A stretch of 64,000 nucleotides of DNA from SLST01 sp964458555. GTDB lineage: Bacteria; Spirochaetota; Spirochaetia; DSM-27196; SLST01. The notes beneath the pieces were generated by a model that saw only the letters and a list, made by a program, of their open reading frames with translations, searched no databases and was not told the origin of the DNA. Positions 63,595-64,000 of the stretch are shown one piece after another. A program made the position numbers and the translations under genes. The stretch lies in contig CAYWJH010000005.1 of NCBI GenBank assembly GCA_964458555.1, forward strand, positions 1 to 64,000. The letters run 5' to 3'. The stretch's first letter is position 1, and each line of letters opens with the position of its first letter.

Positions 63595-64000
63595 ATGCCG
63601 GATGAATCGAACCTGAACGACGACCTGCTCTCCGCGCTCGAGTCGCCGCCCGCCGATCCCCGGTCGCTCCCGCCGGCGTGCGCTCTCGCAGACATCACCG
63701 TCTCCTTCGAAGAGGAACAGGTGCTCGACGCGTTGTCGGTCGCCTTCCCCGCGCAGGCGTGCACGGTAATCATGGGCCCCTCGGGATCCGGCAAGAGTAC
63801 GCTGCTGAAGGCCGCAGCCGGGCTCGCCGTACCCGACCGCGGCTCGGTCGAGATCCTCGGTGTCGACCCTGCGCACGCCTCCGACCGCGAGCTCGAGGCG
63901 CTTCGCAGCCGCAACGGGTTCGTGTTCCAGGACGGCGCGCTGTGGCAGAACATGACGCTCTACCAGAATCTTGCGCTGCCTTTGGAGTACCACTACCCGG
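63595..64000 (+). CDS. mlaF: Mla-type ABC transporter ATP-binding protein (partial, cut by window edge)
   Basis: The N-terminal 135 residues from ATG 63595. Walker A is GPSGSGKST (61-69), and the Q-loop region reads FVFQDGALWQNMTLYQNL. The Walker B and ABC signature lie beyond the window. The non-conserved, acidic N-terminal extension of about 30 residues is longer than in E. coli MlaF. Its place after mlaE supports the assignment. Confidence 0.88.
   Translation, partial: MPDESNLNDDLLSALESPPADPRSLPPACALADITVSFEEEQVLDALSVAFPAQACTVIMGPSGSGKSTLLKAAAGLAVPDRGSVEILGVDPAHASDRELEALRSRNGFVFQDGALWQNMTLYQNLALPLEYHYP

Overview
The window is GC-rich, densely coded DNA from the chromosome of a spirochaete, most likely a free-living member of the Spirochaetales. 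I infer this from four things: a DUF5312-type protein (a family I know only from spirochaetes); a flagellar rod cluster followed by an RpoS-type sigma gene, as in Borrelia; SpoVG together with a Gram-negative-type envelope (Mla transporter genes, lipoprotein, exported proteins); and Leptospira-like surface repeats. No phage, insertion sequence, CRISPR array or other mobile DNA was seen. The genes read as a core chromosome with a few accessory insertions.

Layout. 1-8.4 kb holds an Mrp ATPase, an SppA-type protease, a membrane pyrophosphatase (hppA), an MTH1-like Nudix hydrolase and a TPR-GAF-GGDEF protein. 8.5-12.0 kb is an accessory-looking cassette: ECF sigma factor, membrane anti-sigma-like protein, and an exported caspase-like protease fused to a 10-unit surface repeat and a barrel-like tail. 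12-20 kb has a group-2 sigma factor, a degenerate LytM protein, an oligopeptidase B, tRNA-Pro and tRNA-Asp, a PpiD/SurA-like foldase and a DUF115 protein. 20.2-32.4 kb, all on the minus strand, looks like one long operon starting from a consensus promoter at 32.4 kb: spoVG, rplY, pth, tilS, ftsH, an EF-hand-like periplasmic protein, a trypsin-like lipoprotein protease, a hybrid sensor kinase and lepA. 32.6-36.7 kb is a ribosome/cell-growth operon (rplU, prp, rpmA, obgE, nadD, an LCP-like protein, rsfS). 36.7-42.7 kb is gltBD.

42.9-47.1 kb carries argS, pgeF and the DUF5312 gene. 47.2-49.0 kb is citramalate synthase (cimA), preceded by what reads as a classical transcription attenuator with an isoleucine-rich leader peptide. 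49.0-53.6 kb is carAB, directly downstream of tRNA-Gln and tRNA-Glu and an intervening terminator. 53.7-56.4 kb is apt, tsaD and a divergent polysaccharide deacetylase. 56.5-59.5 kb has an RpoS-like sigma gene under a consensus sigma-54 promoter, next to flgJ-flgG-flgF. 59.6-61.9 kb has tRNA-Thr, a small membrane protein and two cyclic-nucleotide-binding-domain proteins. 62-64 kb has a PHP phosphoesterase and the start of an Mla-type ABC transporter operon, cut by the window edge.

The most interesting items are: (i) the ECF sigma/anti-sigma/caspase-repeat-barrel cassette; (ii) the cimA leader-peptide attenuator; (iii) the apparent sigma-54 to RpoS cascade beside flagellar genes; (iv) the tRNA-Gln/Glu-terminator-carAB arrangement; (v) smaller anomalies such as a probable CTG start in pth, a Prp protease without the usual cleavable L27 extension, and a 63-residue protein with 39 acidic residues. 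All functional calls are from reading motifs by eye; no database search was run.
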